Source: Ferriphaselus amnicola
Lineage (GTDB): Bacteria; Pseudomonadota; Gammaproteobacteria; Burkholderiales; Gallionellaceae
Direction: 5' to 3'
Length of the DNA stretch: 64,000 nucleotides
Assembly (NCBI RefSeq): GCF_000974685.2
Contig: NZ_AP018738.1
Location: forward strand, 2,480,001-2,544,000
A program made the position numbers and the translations under genes. Below the pieces are notes generated by a model. It worked only from the letters and a program-made list of their open reading frames with translations, was not told where the DNA came from and made no database searches. Below are positions 47,108 to 57,760 of this stretch, one piece after another. How positions within the stretch are numbered: the first letter of the stretch is position 1; every line of letters starts with the position of its first letter.

Positions 47108-48157
47108 TTACTCTGTGAACGAAGGCATCAACTTCCATTTCATTTTCTCCCCCGCCTTCAACGGCACCAGATTGGAGCCACCGAACTCGACGGTGTGGGG
47201 CATGTGCCATTCTTCGCGGCGTAACGTGATCGTGTCGGTGTTGCGCGGCAGGCGGTAGAAGTCGGGGCCGTGGAAGCTGGCGAAGGCTTCGAGTTTATCC
47301 AGCGCGTCGGCGGCTTCGAAGGCTTCGGCGTAGAGTTCGATGGCGGCGTGGGCGGAGTAGCAGCCGGCGCAACCGCAGGCGTTTTCCTTGGTGTGCTGGG
47401 CGTGCGGGGCGCTGTCGGTGCCGAGGAAAAATTTCGGGCTGCCGCTGGTGGCGGCTTTGACCAGGGCTTCGCGGTGGGTCTCGCGTTTCAAAATCGGCAG
47501 GCAGTAGAAGTGCGGACGGATGCCGCCGACCAGCATGGCGTTGCGGTTGTAGAGCAGGTGCTGCGGCGTGAGCGTGGCGGCGACGTTGGCGGGCGCGGCG
47601 GCGACGTATTCGGCGGCGTCTTTCGTCGTGATGTGCTCGAACACCACGCGCAACTCGGGCAGGTCGCGCATCAACGGCTGCATCACGCGTTCGATGAACA
47701 CGGCTTCGCGGTCGAAGATGTCGATGTCGGCGCTGGTGACTTCGCCATGTACCAGGAACGGCAGGCCGCATTCCTGCATGGCTTCCAGCGCGGCGTAGGT
47801 CTTGCGCAGATCGGTCACGCCCGCGTCCGAGTTGGTGGTCGCTCCGGCGGGATACAGCTTCACGGCGTGGACGATGCCGCTGGCTTTGGCCTTCCTGATC
47901 TCGTCGGCGCTGGTGTTGTCGGTGAGGTAGAGCGTCATCAGCGGCTCGAACTTCATCCCGGCGGGCAAAGCGGCAAGGATGCGCTCACGGTAAGCCACGG
48001 CCTGCTCGGTAGTGGTCACCGGCGGGCGCAGATTGGGCATGACGATGGCCCGAGCGAACTGGCGCGCGGTGTCCGGCAGCACGGAAGCCATCAGCGCGTC
48101 GTCGCGCAAGTGCAGATGCCAGTCGTCGGGGCGGGTGAGGGTCAGGGTGGTGGTCAT
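47108..48157 (-). CDS. pyrC: Dihydroorotase
   Basis: A 349-residue class II dihydroorotase, catalysing cyclisation of carbamoyl-aspartate in pyrimidine synthesis. The zinc ligands are in [10 protein letters not shown] near residue 14, the carbamylated Lys in [14 protein letters not shown], His in FLVHGEVT and [11 protein letters not shown], and the catalytic Asp in FLGTDSAPH. Length matches E. coli PyrC (348). The start ATG is followed directly by the strand leading to the HxH motif. Confidence 0.96.
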   Translation of the reverse strand: MTTTLTLTRPDDWHLHLRDDALMASVLPDTARQFARAIVMPNLRPPVTTTEQAVAYRERILAALPAGMKFEPLMTLYLTDNTSADEIRKAKASGIVHAVKLYPAGATTNSDAGVTDLRKTYAALEAMQECGLPFLVHGEVTSADIDIFDREAVFIERVMQPLMRDLPELRVVFEHITTKDAAEYVAAAPANVAATLTPQHLLYNRNAMLVGGIRPHFYCLPILKRETHREALVKAATSGSPKFFLGTDSAPHAQHTKENACGCAGCYSAHAAIELYAEAFEAADALDKLEAFASFHGPDFYRLPRNTDTITLRREEWHMPHTVEFGGSNLVPLKAGEKMKWKLMPSFTE

Positions 48158-48171
48158 TTCATTCCTTTCGT

Positions 48172-48302
48172 GCCGTCATACCGTCGCACGCCGGTATCCA
48201 GCCGATTTAAACGCCCGCAAAGCGGACAAACTCTTGCCGGTCTTGTCCGCTTTGCGGAAGTGTTGGCTTGAACTGGATACCGGCCTGCGCCGGTATGACG
48301 GC
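48172..48302. repeat. MITE-like element with nested inverted repeats between pyrC and ilvD
   Basis: A 131-bp non-coding element. Outer imperfect inverted repeats of about 30 bases (starting GCCGTCATACCG and ending CGGTATGACGGC) enclose a perfect inner inverted repeat CCGCAAAGCGGACAA / TTGTCCGCTTTGCGG (48215-48229 with 48243-48257). The right end touches the ilvD stop codon. It has the form of a non-autonomous mobile repeat. Confidence 0.75.
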
Positions 48303-50156
48303 TTACTTTCCTTCCACCAGAGACACATCGCGCACCGCGCCCTTGTCTGCCGAAGTCACCATCGCGGCATAGGCGCGCAACGCAGCCGACACCTTGCGCG
48401 GACGCTCGGCGGCGGGCTTCCAGGCTTGCTTGCCTTTGGCTTCCATCGCGGTGCGGCGCGCGGCCAGTGCATCGTCCGAGATCACCAAGTTGATGCTGCG
48501 GTTCGGGATGTCGATGGCGATGGTGTCGCCTTCTTCCACCAAGCCAATGGCACCTCCGCTAGCCGCTTCCGGCGAGGCGTGGCCGATGCTCAGGCCCGAA
48601 GTGCCACCGGAGAAACGTCCGTCCGTCAGCAGCGCGCAGGCTTTGCCCAAGCCTTTCGACTTGAGGTAGGAAGTCGGATACAGCATCTCCTGCATCCCCG
48701 GCCCACCCTTGGGGCCTTCGTAGCGGATGATGACCACGTCGCCCGCCACGATCTGGTCGGCGAGGATGCCAGCGGTGGCAGCGTCCTGACTCTCGAACAC
48801 GCGGGCGCGACCAGTAAACTTGAGGATGCTGTCATCCACGCCAGCGGTCTTGACGATGCAGCCGTCCAGCGCGATGTTGCCGTGCAGCACGGCCAAGCCG
48901 CCGTCCTGTGAGTAAGCGTTGGCTTTGTCCCGAATACAGCCAGCCACGCGATCCGCGTCAAGATCGGGGTAAAGCATGGATTGCGAGAACGCGATGGTGG
49001 TGGGAATGCCGCCGGGTGCGGCGCGGAAGAATCTCTTCACGTCGTCGCTGTCGGTCTGCACGATGTCCCAGTGTTGCAGCGCCGCGCGCAGGGTTGGGCT
49101 GTGAACGGTCGGTACGTCGCCGTGCAGCAATCCAGCACGATCCAGCGCACCGAGGATGGAGGCGATGCCACCTGCGCGATGCACGTCTTCCATGTGGTAT
49201 TCGGACGACGGCGCGACTTTGCACAGCGTCGGCACGTGGAGCGACAAGCGATCCATGTCCTTCATGGTGAAGTCCACGCCCGCTTCGCGCGCGATGGCCA
49301 GCAAGTGCAGCACGGTATTGGTCGAGCCGCCCATGGCGATGTCCAGCGTCATCGCGTTCTCGAACGCCTCGAACGTGGCGATGCTGCGCGGCAAAATGCT
49401 CTCATCGTCCTGCTCGTAATAGCGCTTGCACAACTCGACCGCCAGGCGGCCCGCGCGCAGGAACAACTGTTTGCGTTCAGCGTGGGTGGCGACCAGCGAG
49501 CCGTTGCCCGGCAGGGACAAGCCCAACGCCTCGGTCAAACAGTTCATCGAATTGGCGGTGAACATGCCGGAGCAGGAGCCGCAGGTCGGGCAGGCGGAGC
49601 GCTCGATGGCATCCACTTCCTCGTCGCTGCAATGGCTGTCGGCGGCGGCCACCATCGCGTCCACCAAGTCCAAGCCCTTCACCTTGCCTTGCCAATTGAC
49701 CTTGCCCGCTTCCATCGGCCCGCCGGAGACGAACACCACCGGGATGTTCAGGCGCATCGCCGCCATCAGCATCCCCGGCGTGATCTTGTCGCAGTTGGAG
49801 ATGCACACCAGCGCATCGGCGCAGTGGGCGTTGACCATGTATTCCACCGAATCGGCGATCAGGTCGCGGCTGGGCAGCGAATACAACATGCCGTCGTGGC
49901 CCATGGCGATGCCGTCGTCCACCGCGATGGTGTTGAATTCCTTGGCGATGCCGCCCGCACGCTCGATCTCGCGCGCCACCAACTGCCCCATGTCCTTAAG
50001 GTGGACGTGACCCGGCACGAACTGGGTGAACGAGTTTGCGATGGCGATGATGGGCTTGCCGAAGTCACCGTCCGTCATGCCGGTGGCGCGCCACAGGGAG
50101 CGTGCGCCAGCCATGTTGCGACCATGAGTGGAAGTGCGGGAGCGATATTGAGGCAT
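48303..50156 (-). CDS. ilvD: Dihydroxy-acid dehydratase
   Basis: A 617-residue enzyme of branched-chain amino-acid and pantothenate precursor synthesis, dehydrating 2,3-dihydroxy acids with an Fe-S cluster. Cys ligands lie in [15 protein letters not shown] and [19 protein letters not shown], the signature of the family. The ATG at 50156 gives a protein one residue longer than E. coli IlvD and starts [20 protein letters not shown]. The longer upstream frame overlaps lgt and is rejected. It is divergent from lgt. Confidence 0.96.
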   Translation of the reverse strand: MPQYRSRTSTHGRNMAGARSLWRATGMTDGDFGKPIIAIANSFTQFVPGHVHLKDMGQLVAREIERAGGIAKEFNTIAVDDGIAMGHDGMLYSLPSRDLIADSVEYMVNAHCADALVCISNCDKITPGMLMAAMRLNIPVVFVSGGPMEAGKVNWQGKVKGLDLVDAMVAAADSHCSDEEVDAIERSACPTCGSCSGMFTANSMNCLTEALGLSLPGNGSLVATHAERKQLFLRAGRLAVELCKRYYEQDDESILPRSIATFEAFENAMTLDIAMGGSTNTVLHLLAIAREAGVDFTMKDMDRLSLHVPTLCKVAPSSEYHMEDVHRAGGIASILGALDRAGLLHGDVPTVHSPTLRAALQHWDIVQTDSDDVKRFFRAAPGGIPTTIAFSQSMLYPDLDADRVAGCIRDKANAYSQDGGLAVLHGNIALDGCIVKTAGVDDSILKFTGRARVFESQDAATAGILADQIVAGDVVIIRYEGPKGGPGMQEMLYPTSYLKSKGLGKACALLTDGRFSGGTSGLSIGHASPEAASGGAIGLVEEGDTIAIDIPNRSINLVISDDALAARRTAMEAKGKQAWKPAAERPRKVSAALRAYAAMVTSADKGAVRDVSLVEGK

Positions 50157-50227
50157 GATGCGAATTCCGGTGATTGACTGAAGACCCGATTCTAAACTAC
50201 CACGCCCCTGTGGTACATTCCCGCCCC

Positions 50228-51010
50228 ATGTTGACCTATCCGAAAATCGATCCCGTTGCCCTCCAACTCGGCCCATTGGCCGTGCATTGGTATGGCTTGA
50301 TGTATCTGACCGGCTTCGCCTGCTTTCTTTGGCTGGGGCGCAAACGGTTGCGCACCTTGAATCGCCCCGGCTGGGACGAGAAATTCCTCGACGATCTGAT
50401 GTTCTTTGGCGTCCTCGGTGTGATCCTTGGCGGCAGATTGGGCGAAGTGCTGTTCTACAACCCCGGCTACTATTTCAGCCACCCAGCCAAGATCCTCGCG
50501 GTGTGGGAAGGCGGCATGTCATTCCACGGCGGCTTCCTCGGCGTGTTGGTGGCAATGGCCTGGTTCGCACGCAGTCGCAAGGTGCAATGGTTGCCGCTGA
50601 TGGATTTCGTCGCACCACTGGTTCCGCTAGGCTTGGGCGCGGGACGCATCGGCAATTTCATCAACGGCGAACTGTGGGGCCGTCCGACCGACGTGCCGTG
50701 GGCGATGGTGTTTCCGACCGCCGATACACTGCCGCGCCATCCATCGCAGCTCTACGAATTCGCACTGGAAGGGCTCGCGCTATTCTCCTTGCTGTGGATC
50801 TTCTCCAGCAAACCGCGCCCTGTCGGGGCGGTTTCCGGCTTATTTCTGATCGGCTACGGCAGCTTCCGCTTCCTCGCCGAATTCACCCGCAACCCCGACG
50901 ATGGCATCTTCGGCTTGATGTCGTTGGGTATCAGCATGGGGCAATGGCTGAGTCTGCCGATGGTGCTGGTGGGCATTGCGATGATGCGCTGGAGCCGACG
51001 CGCGGTGTAA
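50228..51010 (+). CDS. lgt: Prolipoprotein diacylglyceryl transferase
   Basis: A 260-residue inner-membrane enzyme that transfers diacylglycerol from phosphatidylglycerol to the lipobox Cys of prolipoproteins. The signature [20 protein letters not shown] and the essential His in [10 protein letters not shown] are both present, among about seven hydrophobic helices. The ATG at 50228 starts [17 protein letters not shown], the usual N-terminus. pldA follows after 28 bases on the same strand. Confidence 0.95.
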   Translation: MLTYPKIDPVALQLGPLAVHWYGLMYLTGFACFLWLGRKRLRTLNRPGWDEKFLDDLMFFGVLGVILGGRLGEVLFYNPGYYFSHPAKILAVWEGGMSFHGGFLGVLVAMAWFARSRKVQWLPLMDFVAPLVPLGLGAGRIGNFINGELWGRPTDVPWAMVFPTADTLPRHPSQLYEFALEGLALFSLLWIFSSKPRPVGAVSGLFLIGYGSFRFLAEFTRNPDDGIFGLMSLGISMGQWLSLPMVLVGIAMMRWSRRAV

Positions 51011-51038
51011 AATCCGCCCTCTGTTCTGGAGAGCTATC

Positions 51039-52160
51039 GTGTACCGCAAATCTTCCGTCACTTTGCTTGCCGCCGTCGCCGCATTCGGCTTAGGTATCGC
51101 TGCGGACGTTTTCGCCAGTGAGGCGAGCTTCCTGCAATGCGCCAAGCAACAAGATGCGGCAGAGCGATTGAAGTGCTATGACCATGCCGCCGCTCGCCAA
51201 CCGCAAGCAGAGCCTGCGACAGTCGAGATCACACCGCCGCTCGTCGTGAATGTACCTGCGGAAACGTTACCTAGCATCGAAGCACCCGCCGCGCCTGCGA
51301 TCACGCCCACTGTCGCCGCTCGCTCATACCTCACTCGGGTATGGAACCTCGATGGACAGGGTGACAACGACGAGATCACGCGCGCAGGCCGTTTGCGTCC
51401 GCATCACCAAAGCTATTTGTTGCTGCGTCGCAGTAGTCACGTGAACAACCTTCCTTTTTCACCGTCACCGGGTCATCAAGTCACCACCGGCTTGCCGCTC
51501 GACCTGACCGAAGCCAAGTTCCAGTTCAGCTTCAAATCAGAAATCGCGGGCAAGCACGATTTCAACTGGCTGGGATTCGACGACCTGCACATTTGGGCAG
51601 GCTACACCCAGCAATCGAACTGGCAAGCACTCAATGCTCCGTCGTCCTCAGCGTTCCGCGAAACCAACTATGAGCCGGAGATCATCGCCTCCCTCAGTAC
51701 CAATAACAGCAACGGGCTGAAACTGGTCAATCTCGGCTTCAACCACCAGTCCAACGGCCAAGGTCAGCCCTTATCGCGGAGCTGGAATCGCGTCTATCTG
51801 CAAGGTGGCTGGGAGTGGGATGTGTTTGGCAAATTCTCGCTGCTGACACGCGGTTGGTGGCGCGTGCCCGAAAATCCGGCCAAAGACGACAATCCTGACA
51901 TCCAGAGCTTTTTGGGGCGCGGTGATATCGTGGCTCACTGGGAACCCAGCAGCCAGCAATCAGTTACCCTGCTGATGCGCAACAACTTGAATGTCCATAA
52001 CAATCGTGGATTCATTCAGTTAGATTGGGCGACGCCCTTCATGATCGGCAAGATGGGCAAGGCGCATGTACAAATCACCGAGGGCTACGGCGAGAGCATG
52101 GTGGATTACAACTTCCACCAGAACACGATAGGTATCGGCGTTTCATTCCGCGATTGGTAG
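51039..52160 (+). CDS. pldA: Outer-membrane phospholipase A (OMPLA) with an N-terminal periplasmic extension
   Basis: A 373-residue protein. A signal peptide (residues 1-27, ending DVFA) is followed by FLQCAKQQDAAERLKCYDHA, a two-Cys segment, and a Pro/Ala/Thr-rich linker to about residue 95. The OMPLA 12-strand barrel then shows the catalytic cluster NHQSNGQGQPLSRSWNRVY (His, Ser and Asn). It hydrolyses phospholipids on the outer leaflet after membrane damage and is activated by dimerisation with Ca2+. GGAGAG lies six bases before a GTG start. It probably forms an operon with lgt. Confidence 0.93.
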   Translation: MYRKSSVTLLAAVAAFGLGIAADVFASEASFLQCAKQQDAAERLKCYDHAAARQPQAEPATVEITPPLVVNVPAETLPSIEAPAAPAITPTVAARSYLTRVWNLDGQGDNDEITRAGRLRPHHQSYLLLRRSSHVNNLPFSPSPGHQVTTGLPLDLTEAKFQFSFKSEIAGKHDFNWLGFDDLHIWAGYTQQSNWQALNAPSSSAFRETNYEPEIIASLSTNNSNGLKLVNLGFNHQSNGQGQPLSRSWNRVYLQGGWEWDVFGKFSLLTRGWWRVPENPAKDDNPDIQSFLGRGDIVAHWEPSSQQSVTLLMRNNLNVHNNRGFIQLDWATPFMIGKMGKAHVQITEGYGESMVDYNFHQNTIGIGVSFRDW

Positions 52161-52161
52161 C

Positions 52162-53055
52162 TTAACCGCGCGGGTGATGTTGGGAGTGCAACTGTTTCAG
52201 GCGTTCCCGCGCCACATGGGTGTAAATCTGCGTGGTCGAGATGTCGGCATGGCCGAGCAGCATTTGCACCACGCGCAAGTCGGCACCGTGATTCAGCAAA
52301 TGGGTGGCAAAAGCATGCCGTAAGGTATGCGGCGACAGCGGCTTGAATAACCCGCCCTGCTGAGCGTGTTTTTTGATCAGATACCAAAACATCTGCCGCG
52401 TCATGGCTGCACCGCGCTGAGTGACGAACAGCGCATCACTCAATTGCCCCCCCAGTAAAAGTGGCCGCCCATCGTCCAAATAGCGGCGTATCCAATCCTG
52501 TGCCTCCTCGCCCAAGGGTACAAGGCGCTCCTTCCCCCCTTTACCCATCACCCGCGCGATGCCATCGTTCAGGCTGATCTGCGTGATCTTGAGGGTGACC
52601 AACTCGGAGACGCGCAAACCGCTGGCGTAGAGCACTTCCAGCATGGTGCGGTCACGCAGCCCCAGCGGAGTTTGAACATCCGGCGCGTTGAGCAAAAGTT
52701 CGACATCCGCCTCGGTAAGCGTCTTGGGCAGGGAGCGCGGCAGCTTGGGCGAATCGATCTGTAACGTAGGATCGGCCCCGATCTTGTTCTGCCGCAGCGA
52801 GTAGCGGTACAGGCGTTTCAGGCTGGAGATAGCGCGCGACGTGGACGTCGCTTTGGCTTTGTCGTGGTTAAGCAAATGGCCAAGATAGCTCTGAATATCG
52901 GCATGGCTGGCCTGCGTGAGCAAGCTTCCGCGCTGCCCCAACCACGCAGCGAACTTATTCAGATCGCGCCGGTAGCTTTCAATGCTGTTGCGCGCTAGGC
53001 CATCTTCCAACCACAGCGCATCGCAAAATTCGTCGAGTAACTCAGCGTTGCTCAT
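52162..53055 (-). CDS. xerD: Site-specific tyrosine recombinase XerD
   Basis: A 297-residue recombinase that resolves chromosome dimers at dif together with XerC. The N-terminal SAM-like domain (DEFCDALWLEDGLARNSIES) is followed by the catalytic core with Arg in ASGLRVSELVTL, Lys in VMGKGGKERLVP, HTLRHAFATH, LLGHADISTT and the nucleophile Tyr in QIYTHV. It overlaps ogt by 14 bases. No att sites or integrase-type neighbours surround it, so it is the housekeeping XerD. Confidence 0.93.
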   Translation of the reverse strand: MSNAELLDEFCDALWLEDGLARNSIESYRRDLNKFAAWLGQRGSLLTQASHADIQSYLGHLLNHDKAKATSTSRAISSLKRLYRYSLRQNKIGADPTLQIDSPKLPRSLPKTLTEADVELLLNAPDVQTPLGLRDRTMLEVLYASGLRVSELVTLKITQISLNDGIARVMGKGGKERLVPLGEEAQDWIRRYLDDGRPLLLGGQLSDALFVTQRGAAMTRQMFWYLIKKHAQQGGLFKPLSPHTLRHAFATHLLNHGADLRVVQMLLGHADISTTQIYTHVARERLKQLHSQHHPRG

Positions 53056-53521
53056 GCTGCAGCAGCCAGCTCTTGATGTTCAACGCGCCATCGTCGGCAC
53101 GGTGCATAAAACCACCCAAACCGGCCTTGCCCACAACTCGATGACAGGGAATCACAATGGGAAGGGGATTGCTACCGCAGGCTTGACCGACGGCGCGCGG
53201 AGCGGAGCCGATCTCGGCGGCAAGGTCGCCATAAGTACGCACTTGCCCGCGCGGTATGGCCAGCATAGCTCGCCAAACTTTATTCTGATGTGCGGTGCCA
53301 TGAGGTTTCAGCGGAAAATCAAAACGAACGTCAGGATCGACAAACCAGCGAACGAGCTGCTCTACGCAACGCTCAGCCAACGGGCTAGCCGGAGCCTGCA
53401 AAAGAGCATCTAAGGACAGGAAGTCGATGCCCGTGACCGCCGCCTCAGAACAGCGGACACCCAGCTTGCCGAAGGGCGCGGCGATGATGGCCTGAAACTC
53501 AGGAGGCAGCGCGTCCGGCAT
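53042..53521 (-). CDS. ogt: Methylated-DNA--protein-cysteine S-methyltransferase
   Basis: A 159-residue suicide repair protein that removes alkyl groups from O6-guanine. It has the active site [14 protein letters not shown] (acceptor Cys), the helix-turn-helix [17 protein letters not shown] with the Arg finger, and the N-terminal ribonuclease-like domain ending [20 protein letters not shown]. It overlaps the pyrD 3' end by 23 bases at its start and xerD at its end, so the three genes are probably co-transcribed. Confidence 0.93.
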   Translation of the reverse strand: MPDALPPEFQAIIAAPFGKLGVRCSEAAVTGIDFLSLDALLQAPASPLAERCVEQLVRWFVDPDVRFDFPLKPHGTAHQNKVWRAMLAIPRGQVRTYGDLAAEIGSAPRAVGQACGSNPLPIVIPCHRVVGKAGLGGFMHRADDGALNIKSWLLQHEQR

Positions 53522-54530
53522 CGCGTATCGCCTTGGCGCACTCGGCCACCAACTCCGGCCCGCGATAGATCAGGCCACTATAGACCTGTACCAACGCGGC
53601 GCCCGCTTGCATCTTCTCGGCCGCATCTGCGCCTTTCAGGATACCGCCCACACCGATGATGGGCAACGCACCTTGCAGTTCGGCAGCCAGTTGGCGGATG
53701 ACTGCGGTGGATTTCTCGCGCACGGGCGCACCGCTCAAGCCTCCGGCCTCGTTGCCGTGCTCCAAATTTTCCACGCCGACACGCGACAAGGTAGTGTTGG
53801 TCGCAATCACGCCGTCGAGACGATGCCGCATCAGCAACGCGGCGATCTGCTGAATCTGCTCAGTATCGAGGTCAGGCGCGATCTTCACCGCCACCGGCAC
53901 ATAGTTTCCGTGCTGTTGTGCCAGCTTTTCTTGCTCGGCCTTAAGTTGTGCCAGCAGCGCATCCAGTTCGTCACCGCCCTGCAACTGCCGCAGATTCTTG
54001 GTGTTGGGTGAGGAGATGTTGATGGCGACATAGCTGGCGTGCTCATAAACCTTGCGCAATCCGATCAGATAGTCGTCCGCCGCACGTTCGATGGGCGTGT
54101 CGGCGTTCTTGCCGATGTTGATGCCTAAGATGCCGCCGTACTCGGCATTCTTCACGTTCTCGACCAGTGCATCCACGCCCAGATTGTTGAAACCCATGCG
54201 ATTGATGATGCCCTGCGCCTGCGGCAGACGGAACAAGCGCGGCTGCGGATTACCCGGCTGCGGGCGCGGCGTGATGGTGCCGATCTCGATGGAGCCAAAG
54301 CCCAGCGCGGCCAAGCCGTCGATACACTCGCCGTTCTTGTCGAGACCGGCCGCCAAGCCCACCGGATTGCGGAACTTCAGCCCCATCACCGTGCGCGTAT
54401 CGTCTGGCGGAATCTTAGCGAACAGGGGCAAGACGCCCAGCTTGTAGGCAGTTTGCAGGCCGGTCAGCGTAGCGTGGTGGGAAGTTTCAGGATCGAGCGC
54501 AAACAGCGCGGAACGGAGCAAGGGATACAT
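53499..54530 (-). CDS. pyrD: Dihydroorotate dehydrogenase (quinone), class 2
   Basis: A 343-residue membrane-associated flavoenzyme of pyrimidine synthesis that passes electrons to quinone. It carries the N-terminal amphipathic helix that anchors class 2 enzymes, [36 protein letters not shown], the catalytic Ser in [15 protein letters not shown], and TNTTLSR and IIGVGGI for FMN. It ends in [15 protein letters not shown] and overlaps ogt. The pyrC gene lies about 6 kb away. Confidence 0.95.
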   Translation of the reverse strand: MYPLLRSALFALDPETSHHATLTGLQTAYKLGVLPLFAKIPPDDTRTVMGLKFRNPVGLAAGLDKNGECIDGLAALGFGSIEIGTITPRPQPGNPQPRLFRLPQAQGIINRMGFNNLGVDALVENVKNAEYGGILGINIGKNADTPIERAADDYLIGLRKVYEHASYVAINISSPNTKNLRQLQGGDELDALLAQLKAEQEKLAQQHGNYVPVAVKIAPDLDTEQIQQIAALLMRHRLDGVIATNTTLSRVGVENLEHGNEAGGLSGAPVREKSTAVIRQLAAELQGALPIIGVGGILKGADAAEKMQAGAALVQVYSGLIYRGPELVAECAKAIRDAGRAAS

Positions 54531-54546
54531 AATCGACTATCTGTAG

Positions 54547-55419
54547 TTAATCTTTCTTCACCACCACTGGGATAGGGAAGGCTTTGCGTTTGAATATTTC
54601 GCCACGTGACTTGCCACGCCAGCCGCTGGCGATCAGCTCGTTCAGCTGCGCAGCGATCAGGCCGAACAAGGCGAAGCCCGCCCACGCTAACGGTGCGATC
54701 TGCGTTATGGTTCCGCCGCTCGATACATAGCAGGCCAGTACCAGTCCACCCACGACTAATCCTGAGATCGCGGCCAACACTGGGCGCTGCCAATCACCTT
54801 GAGGCAAACCGGAAAACAAGGTGTCTTCATGCCATAACATTTGCAGGGCAAGCAGTAGAAACAGCGGTGAGCTCCACAACAACACTGCCAACAATTGCGG
54901 ACGTGCCACGCCACCCATCAGTCCGACCAGCGCTAGGGTCAACATCCACAGCGCCGCTGGTTCGGCCTTAAGTGCAGGCAGCGCGGGCGAGTAGCGAGCA
55001 AGCAGGCGCAACAAGCTGGGAAACGTCGCCAGCCAAGCTCGGGTCACCAGTGCAGCGGGTATCAATCCGGCAAACAACAGCGTTGTGGCAGTGATCGTGG
55101 CCGCATCCAGCAGCAACGCAAAGTCGTTGTCCGTATAGTGCGCGAAAGACAGCGCCAGCCAGCCGAGCATTGCGCTACTGCCTACGACATAGGCTTGATA
55201 GCGGCCTGGTACGCCCAACAAATTAGCACCGCGTCGCAGCACGGTCAGGCGGTTCAGCAGCCAAGTGTAGCCCGCCAATAGGAGCGCAGTAAGCAACAAC
55301 GCCTGCGCTGACAAAGCGGTGACTATCAAGGACTCACCCCAGTTGGCACCGGTCAAGATGCTGGCCAGCAAAGGCAGAAGAAATAGAGTTGCGACAAAGA
55401 CACCTAAGCGAATATTCAT
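54547..55419 (-). CDS. Unknown multi-span membrane protein
   Basis: A 290-residue protein with about seven to nine hydrophobic helices. Examples are [36 protein letters not shown] and [18 protein letters not shown]. The C-terminus is basic ([20 protein letters not shown]). I recognise no transporter or enzyme signature. The start overlaps the bpt stop by four bases, and pyrD follows on the same strand after 16 bases, so it sits inside an operon of unrelated functions. Confidence 0.7.
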   Translation of the reverse strand: MNIRLGVFVATLFLLPLLASILTGANWGESLIVTALSAQALLLTALLLAGYTWLLNRLTVLRRGANLLGVPGRYQAYVVGSSAMLGWLALSFAHYTDNDFALLLDAATITATTLLFAGLIPAALVTRAWLATFPSLLRLLARYSPALPALKAEPAALWMLTLALVGLMGGVARPQLLAVLLWSSPLFLLLALQMLWHEDTLFSGLPQGDWQRPVLAAISGLVVGGLVLACYVSSGGTITQIAPLAWAGFALFGLIAAQLNELIASGWRGKSRGEIFKRKAFPIPVVVKKD

Positions 55420-56153
55420 TTCAGCTCCTGTTCAGATAACTCTCGCCATTGTCCCTGTTTCAGTCCCTGCAAGGGGCGAAAGTTGGCTTTGTAAGCCATT
55501 TTCCCACTGTCGTGGATCCAATAGCCGAGGTACACATAATCCAGTTGCAACTGGCGGCACAGCGCGATCTGCCATAGCACGTTGTAAGTTCCGTAGCTGC
55601 TACCAGACACATCGGGATCGTAAAATGTATAGACCGATGACAAACCATCGGTGAGCAGATCGACCACGCTGACCATACGCAGCACACCATCTTCCCGAAA
55701 TTCGACCTGCATGGTATCGACCTGACTTTGCAGCAAAAAGTTGCGGTACTGCTCGCGGCTATCATTATCCATGCCACCCCCGGAATGACGAGCATTCTGG
55801 TAGCGCTGATAGAGCTGGTAACACTCTTCGCTATCCTGCAAAGGATGAACGGTTGCTTGCAAAGACTGATGCCGCTTCCACGCCCGACGCTGCGTGCGAC
55901 TGGACTCGAACTCGTTCACCGGAACCCGAGCAGGGACACAAGACTGGCAGAGATCACAGCGCGGGCGGTAGGTGAACGTACCACTACGACGAAAACCGCG
56001 CCGCACCAATTCGGAATAGACCGGGGTCGTGATTAAGAAGCTGGGCGTCGCCACTTGTGAGCGGGCCTGTCGAGCATCAAGGTAACTACACGGGTACGTC
56101 GCCGTCAAATAGAACTGAAGACTGGATAATGGAATGTCGCGCAGTAAAGTCAT
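55416..56153 (-). CDS. bpt: Aspartate/glutamate leucyltransferase (bacterial arginyl-tRNA-protein transferase, Bpt)
   Basis: A 245-residue GNAT-like enzyme that adds Leu from leucyl-tRNA to N-terminal Asp/Glu for N-end-rule degradation. It has [20 protein letters not shown] near the N-terminus, the conserved [14 protein letters not shown] cysteines, and [20 protein letters not shown] and [20 protein letters not shown] in the catalytic part. Length is that of the family. It lies about 180 bases downstream of argH on the same strand. Confidence 0.92.
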   Translation of the reverse strand: MTLLRDIPLSSLQFYLTATYPCSYLDARQARSQVATPSFLITTPVYSELVRRGFRRSGTFTYRPRCDLCQSCVPARVPVNEFESSRTQRRAWKRHQSLQATVHPLQDSEECYQLYQRYQNARHSGGGMDNDSREQYRNFLLQSQVDTMQVEFREDGVLRMVSVVDLLTDGLSSVYTFYDPDVSGSSYGTYNVLWQIALCRQLQLDYVYLGYWIHDSGKMAYKANFRPLQGLKQGQWRELSEQELK

Positions 56154-56216
56154 TCACCCCTCCAACTATTACTAAAGTTCTATATCTTCCGCCTCCAGGC
56201 CTAGTACCTCGGACAT

Positions 56217-56334
56217 ATAGGAGGAAAAGAGTCTTGCTGCTACAGTTTGCGCGGGTGTAAAAAAGCAGGGTCACCCGACTCAGCTTTCATACTCTCCTCC
56301 TATTCCGGGCGGTCGCAAGATCGCCCGTTTTTTA
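56217..56334 (+). ncRNA. Candidate small RNA (multi-stem, intrinsic terminator) between bpt and argH
   Basis: On the plus strand ATAGGAGGA (56217-56225) pairs perfectly with TCCTCCTAT (56295-56303). Between them, CGGGTG (56252-56257) pairs with CACCCG (56272-56277). A separate terminator hairpin with a GCAA tetraloop and six T follows. Both flanking genes are on the minus strand, so this terminator has no coding partner. The element would mask a Shine-Dalgarno-like AGGAGG with a CCUCCU strand. A GATAAT at 56122 could be a -10, but no convincing promoter is visible. Confidence 0.35.
56307..56333 (+). terminator. Plus-strand Rho-independent terminator overlapping the argH stop
   Basis: GGGCGGTC (56307-56314) and GATCGCCC (56319-56326) pair with one G-U around a GCAA loop; G then TTTTTT follows. 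The T-run overlaps the minus-strand argH stop codon at 56332-56334. There is no T-run in the minus direction, so it does not serve argH. Confidence 0.8.
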
Positions 56335-57723
56335 TTCCTCCAAATATTTCTTCGCTCGGCCAATCGCCGCTCTGACCTGCTCGGGCGCGGTGCCACCGGT
56401 GTGGTTGCGCGCACTCAACGAGCCTTCTAGGGTCAACACAGCATAGATGTCATCGCCGACCAGCGGTGAGAATTGCTGCAACTCGTCTAGCTTCAGGTCG
56501 GCCAAGTCGCAGCCACGCTTCTCGGCGAAACGTACCGCCAACGCCACTGCTTCATGAGCATCACGGAACGGCAAGCCTTTCTTGACCAAGTAGTCAGCCA
56601 GATCGGTAGCCGTGGCGTAACCTTGCAGCGCAGCTGCACGCATCGCATCCGGCTTGACCGTGATGCCGCCTATCATATCGGCGTAAATGCGCAGGGTTTG
56701 GGTGAGCGTGTCCACCGTGTCGAACAGCGGCTCTTTGTCTTCCTGATTGTCCTTGTTGTAGGCCAGCGGCTGGCCTTTCATCAATGTGAGCAGCGCTACC
56801 AGATGACCATTCACGCGACCGGTCTTGCCGCGCACCAGTTCCGGCACGTCGGGATTCTTCTTTTGCGGCATGATGCTGGAGCCGGTGCAGAAGCGATCAG
56901 CGATGTCGATGAAGCCGAAACGCGGGCTCATCCACAGGATCAGCTCTTCCGAGCAGCGCGACAGATGAGTCATCACCAGCGCAGCGGCAGCCGTGAATTC
57001 GATGGCGAAGTCGCGGTCGGACACCGCATCCAGCGAATTTTGACAGACCGACTCGAAACCCAGTAACTCAGCAACGCGCTCGCGTTTGATCGGATAGCTA
57101 GTGCCCGCCAGCGCGGCAGCGCCCAACGGCAGACGATTCACGCGGCGACGGCAATCCACCATGCGTTCGGCATCGCGTTTGAGCATCTCGAAATACGCCA
57201 GCAGATGGTGACCAAAGCTCACCGGCTGGGCGACTTGCAGATGGGTGAAACCGGGCATCACCGTTGCGGCGTGCTGCTCGGCCAGCGTGACCAGCGAGGT
57301 TTGCAGGGCACGGATCAGCAGTAAGATGTCGTCGATAGCGGCGCGCAGATACAGGCGCACGTCGGTCGCGACTTGGTCGTTGCGCGAACGTCCGGTATGC
57401 AGACGCTTGCCAGCATCGCCGACCAATGTGGTCAGCCGCTTCTCGATATTGAGGTGGACGTCTTCCAGATCGAGTTGCCACTCGAAACGGCCAGCTTCCA
57501 CTTCGGCGCGAATCTCGTCCATACCACGCCGGATCAGGTCGAGATCGGATTGGGCGATGATGCCGCACTCAGCCAGCATCTGCGCGTGAGCCAACGAGCC
57601 TTGGATATCGAACAGCGCGAGTCGTTTGTCGAAGTCCACCGAGGCGGTGTAGCGCTTCACCAGTTCTGCCACGGGTTCGTTGAAGCGTCCCGACCAGGTG
57701 TTATTGTCTTGCATCGTAGTCAT
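56332..57723 (-). CDS. argH: Argininosuccinate lyase
   Basis: A 463-residue enzyme of the fumarase/ASL superfamily that splits argininosuccinate to arginine and fumarate. It has [20 protein letters not shown] at the start, [40 protein letters not shown] and the signature [19 protein letters not shown] with the catalytic Ser. The ATG at 57723 is favoured (GGACAAG upstream); another ATG lies three codons later. It overlaps the start region of the divergent algZ gene. Confidence 0.95.
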   Translation of the reverse strand: MTTMQDNNTWSGRFNEPVAELVKRYTASVDFDKRLALFDIQGSLAHAQMLAECGIIAQSDLDLIRRGMDEIRAEVEAGRFEWQLDLEDVHLNIEKRLTTLVGDAGKRLHTGRSRNDQVATDVRLYLRAAIDDILLLIRALQTSLVTLAEQHAATVMPGFTHLQVAQPVSFGHHLLAYFEMLKRDAERMVDCRRRVNRLPLGAAALAGTSYPIKRERVAELLGFESVCQNSLDAVSDRDFAIEFTAAAALVMTHLSRCSEELILWMSPRFGFIDIADRFCTGSSIMPQKKNPDVPELVRGKTGRVNGHLVALLTLMKGQPLAYNKDNQEDKEPLFDTVDTLTQTLRIYADMIGGITVKPDAMRAAALQGYATATDLADYLVKKGLPFRDAHEAVALAVRFAEKRGCDLADLKLDELQQFSPLVGDDIYAVLTLEGSLSARNHTGGTAPEQVRAAIGRAKKYLEE

Positions 57724-57760
57724 GTCTTGTCCAGAATGTGCGGAATTCGAGGCCACCGCT

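Noticed and set aside
47270-48271. 333-codon Gly/Val-rich frame antisense to pyrC
   Set aside because: It mirrors pyrC, crosses the repeat, and has low complexity without any motif.
48981-50177. 398-codon frame antisense to ilvD
   Set aside because: It is a codon-bias shadow of IlvD, rich in His, Arg and Gln.
56057-56274. Short frames on both strands in the bpt-argH gap
   Set aside because: Neither has motifs; one overlaps the bpt start, and the region is better explained by RNA secondary structure. A 16-codon minus frame after AGGAGGAGAGT was seen but is too short to support.
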